A stretch of DNA of 7,404 bases, taken from positions 1 to 7,404 of the forward strand of contig JAISAN010000253.1 in the NCBI GenBank assembly GCA_031266635.1, in the 5' to 3' direction. This document shows, in pieces, positions 6,190-7,404 of this stretch. The translations under genes and the position numbers were made by a program. This stretch comes from Treponema sp. GTDB lineage: Bacteria > Spirochaetota > Spirochaetia > Treponematales > Breznakiellaceae. Every line of letters starts with the position of its first letter. The first letter of the stretch is position 1. The notes below the pieces were generated by a model. The model was not told the DNA's origin. It saw only the letters and a program-made list of their open reading frames with translations, and ran no database searches.

Positions 6190-7323
6190 CTATTTATCGC
6201 CGGTTTCCTGAATTATCTGCAGGGTCCGCTTCGCGCAACGATCCCAGGAAAAAGACTGAACCCTCTCAAGCCCCAAACGGCGGCACTCGCGGTAGAGTTC
6301 CCGGTTGGAAGTGAGGGTAACCATTCGGTCCGCCATGTCCTCAACATCCACCGGGTCAAAATACAGGGCCGCGTTATCCGCGGTTTCCGGGAGGGACGCC
6401 GCCCTGGCGCAGGCCACCGGTACGCCCGACGCCATCGCCTCCAGTACCCCCATGCCAAAACCCTCATACATTGAGGGGAACACCGCGAAATCCGCGCCGG
6501 AGTACAATTCCGGAAGGTTTTTCAGCGGAAAATGGCCGGTGAAAAAAATATCGTTCCGCCAGGGAGAAGCGGCGGCGGCGGCTTTGATCTTTTCCGCTCC
6601 CTGGCTGTCGACCCCCGCAAGAACCAACCGGTGGGGATGTTTGGTTCGTTCTTTGAAAATGCCAAAAGCCGCAATGAGACGGATATGGTTCTTCACCGGA
6701 AAATCTATCCGGGAGACATAGAGGATATAGGGCCGGCGAAAACTGAAGGGCTGGATCAGCACCACGCTCTCCTCGTTCCGGGGCCGGGGATAAAAGGCGG
6801 TATGGTCTATTCCGTTGGGAACCACTTCAATAAGGGATTCCTTTACATGGGCCCGTTCCGTCAGTTCCTGTTTTACCCATTGGCTTACGGCGATAATCCG
6901 GTCCAGCCGCCGGAGGGAATTGGGAAGTACCATGCGGATTACCGCCCCCAGGTGTTCCCGTGTTTTCCGGGTTCCCCAATAGGCGGCCATATCGTGAACA
7001 ACCCCAATGGTGGGACAGGGTGAATCCCAGGGCGGCAGTTTGTGGGCCGCGGGGAAAAAACAGGCGTCGTATGACCGGTTCCCGGCAAACTGGGGATACT
7101 TAAAAACATGCCAGAGGGAATTGGCGGTCCGTCCCGCCACGGAACACTGGGGAATAAATTCCAGGCCCGGCGCACATTCGCTGTAGGCAAAACGGTCAAA
7201 ATCCCAGCCAAAAAGTTCATAATGTTCGCCGGACGGAGGTATCCGTTTCAGAAATTGTGTTACATAAACACCCACCCCCGACTTTCCGCCGTCGCAGGCA
7301 AAGGTGTCTATTCCTATCTTCAT
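6190..7323 (-). CDS. GT4-family glycosyltransferase, group 1
   Basis: 377 residues, a normal length for a GT-B fold retaining glycosyltransferase, which moves a sugar from a nucleotide-sugar donor to an acceptor on the cytoplasmic side of the membrane. The N-terminal Rossmann half opens with KIGIDTFACDGGKSGVGVY, giving the Gly-rich acceptor-side loop; VVHD (108-111) and IAVSQWVKQEL (144-154) follow. The C-terminal donor half has YVSRIDFPVKNH (202-213, with Arg205 and Lys211 at donor phosphate positions), LAGVDS (235-240) and the EX7E motif Glu287...Glu295 in EGFGMGVLE, followed by ASGVPVACA. No signal peptide or membrane span is seen. The sugar and acceptor cannot be told from sequence; mannosyl- or rhamnosyl-type transfer in envelope or capsule glycan is a guess. 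It is the only gene of its unit in the window, convergent with lon. The ATG is supported by GGAGGT four bases upstream. Confidence 0.9.
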   Translation of the reverse strand: MKIGIDTFACDGGKSGVGVYVTQFLKRIPPSGEHYELFGWDFDRFAYSECAPGLEFIPQCSVAGRTANSLWHVFKYPQFAGNRSYDACFFPAAHKLPPWDSPCPTIGVVHDMAAYWGTRKTREHLGAVIRMVLPNSLRRLDRIIAVSQWVKQELTERAHVKESLIEVVPNGIDHTAFYPRPRNEESVVLIQPFSFRRPYILYVSRIDFPVKNHIRLIAAFGIFKERTKHPHRLVLAGVDSQGAEKIKAAAAASPWRNDIFFTGHFPLKNLPELYSGADFAVFPSMYEGFGMGVLEAMASGVPVACARAASLPETADNAALYFDPVDVEDMADRMVTLTSNRELYRECRRLGLERVQSFSWDRCAKRTLQIIQETGDK

Positions 7324-7327
7324 GAAT

Positions 7328-7333
7328 ACCTCC
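7328..7333 (-). promoter_or_regulatory. ribosome binding site of the glycosyltransferase
   Basis: On the minus strand, GGAGGT lies four bases before the ATG at 7323. It is the strongest Shine-Dalgarno in the window and fixes the start of the glycosyltransferase. Confidence 0.8.
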
Positions 7334-7350
7334 GAAAACTTTGGAGTTAC

Positions 7351-7379
7351 AGCATATCAGGTGAAAGAACCTGGGGCAA
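7351..7379 (-). promoter_or_regulatory. sigma70-like promoter of the glycosyltransferase
   Basis: On the minus strand, TTGCCC (7379-7374) and TATGCT (7356-7351) are separated by 17 bases, and TGA just before the -10 makes an extended TGnTATGCT. Each hexamer matches consensus at four of six positions. The start of transcription would be near 7344, giving a leader of about 20 bases before the ATG with the Shine-Dalgarno inside it. Read from sequence only. Confidence 0.5.
7358..7373. promoter_or_regulatory. palindrome in the promoter spacer, possible operator
   Basis: CAGGT (7358-7362), six bases, then ACCTG (7369-7373) form a perfect 5-bp dyad that fills the spacer between the proposed -35 and -10 of the glycosyltransferase. 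A repressor or MerR-type regulator could bind there. The dyad is short, so chance is possible, and I do not recognise the regulator. Confidence 0.3.
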
Positions 7380-7404
7380 TACGCAAATTTTACCAAATCC
7401 GCGG

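Noticed and set aside
6532..7023. Plus-strand open frame across the glycosyltransferase
   Set aside because: It is the complement of a gene with clear GT4 motifs, and its translation is Gly/Pro-rich without recognisable domains.
1..7404. CRISPR array, phage genes or insertion-sequence transposase
   Set aside because: There are no regularly spaced repeats and no integrase, transposase or phage protein in any frame; only the small tRNA-linked element hints at mobility.

Overview
The window reads as ordinary chromosomal DNA from a moderately GC-rich bacterium. My best guess is a spirochaete of the Treponema type, from the general look of the trigger factor, ClpP and ClpX proteins and from codon use rich in CGG and CCC. 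This is recognition from memory, not a database result. The order tig-clpP-clpX-lon occurs in many bacteria and does not fix the taxon.

Layout: (1) 4-84, a complete class II tRNA-Leu with anticodon TAG. (2) 85-299, a stretch without a convincing protein gene but full of structure. The last 18 bases of the tRNA plus 11 flanking bases recur exactly as a 29-bp direct repeat (67-95 and 240-268). A 15-base inverted copy of the tRNA T-arm region (96-110) follows the first repeat directly. Between the repeats lies sequence that can fold into a branched RNA. (3) 300-6122, a tight same-strand protein quality-control operon: trigger factor (GTG start at 300), ClpP, ClpX and Lon, with a 33-bp gap and then overlaps of 17 and 4 bp. 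(4) 6123-6189, a short convergent intergenic region holding a 9-bp inverted repeat, probably a shared terminator. (5) 6190-7323 on the minus strand, a GT4-type glycosyltransferase with its own Shine-Dalgarno site and a good extended -10 promoter, whose spacer is filled by a CAGGT-N6-ACCTG palindrome.

How the genes work together: trigger factor meets nascent chains at the ribosome exit tunnel. ClpX unfolds tagged or damaged proteins and feeds them to the ClpP barrel. Lon is a one-chain AAA+ protease with an overlapping role. The overlaps suggest translational coupling, and a perfect 8-bp hairpin lies on the lon start codon, which may set Lon output relative to ClpX. The glycosyltransferase is divergent in function and convergent in direction, so it is probably a separate unit concerned with surface or envelope glycan.

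The most unusual part is the small element at the tRNA-Leu 3' end. It looks like either a tiny non-autonomous insertion at a tRNA attachment site or a structured RNA that can compete with tRNA folding. It has no gene of its own, and the trigger factor reading frame happens to stay open through it, so an automatic start call would probably be wrong.
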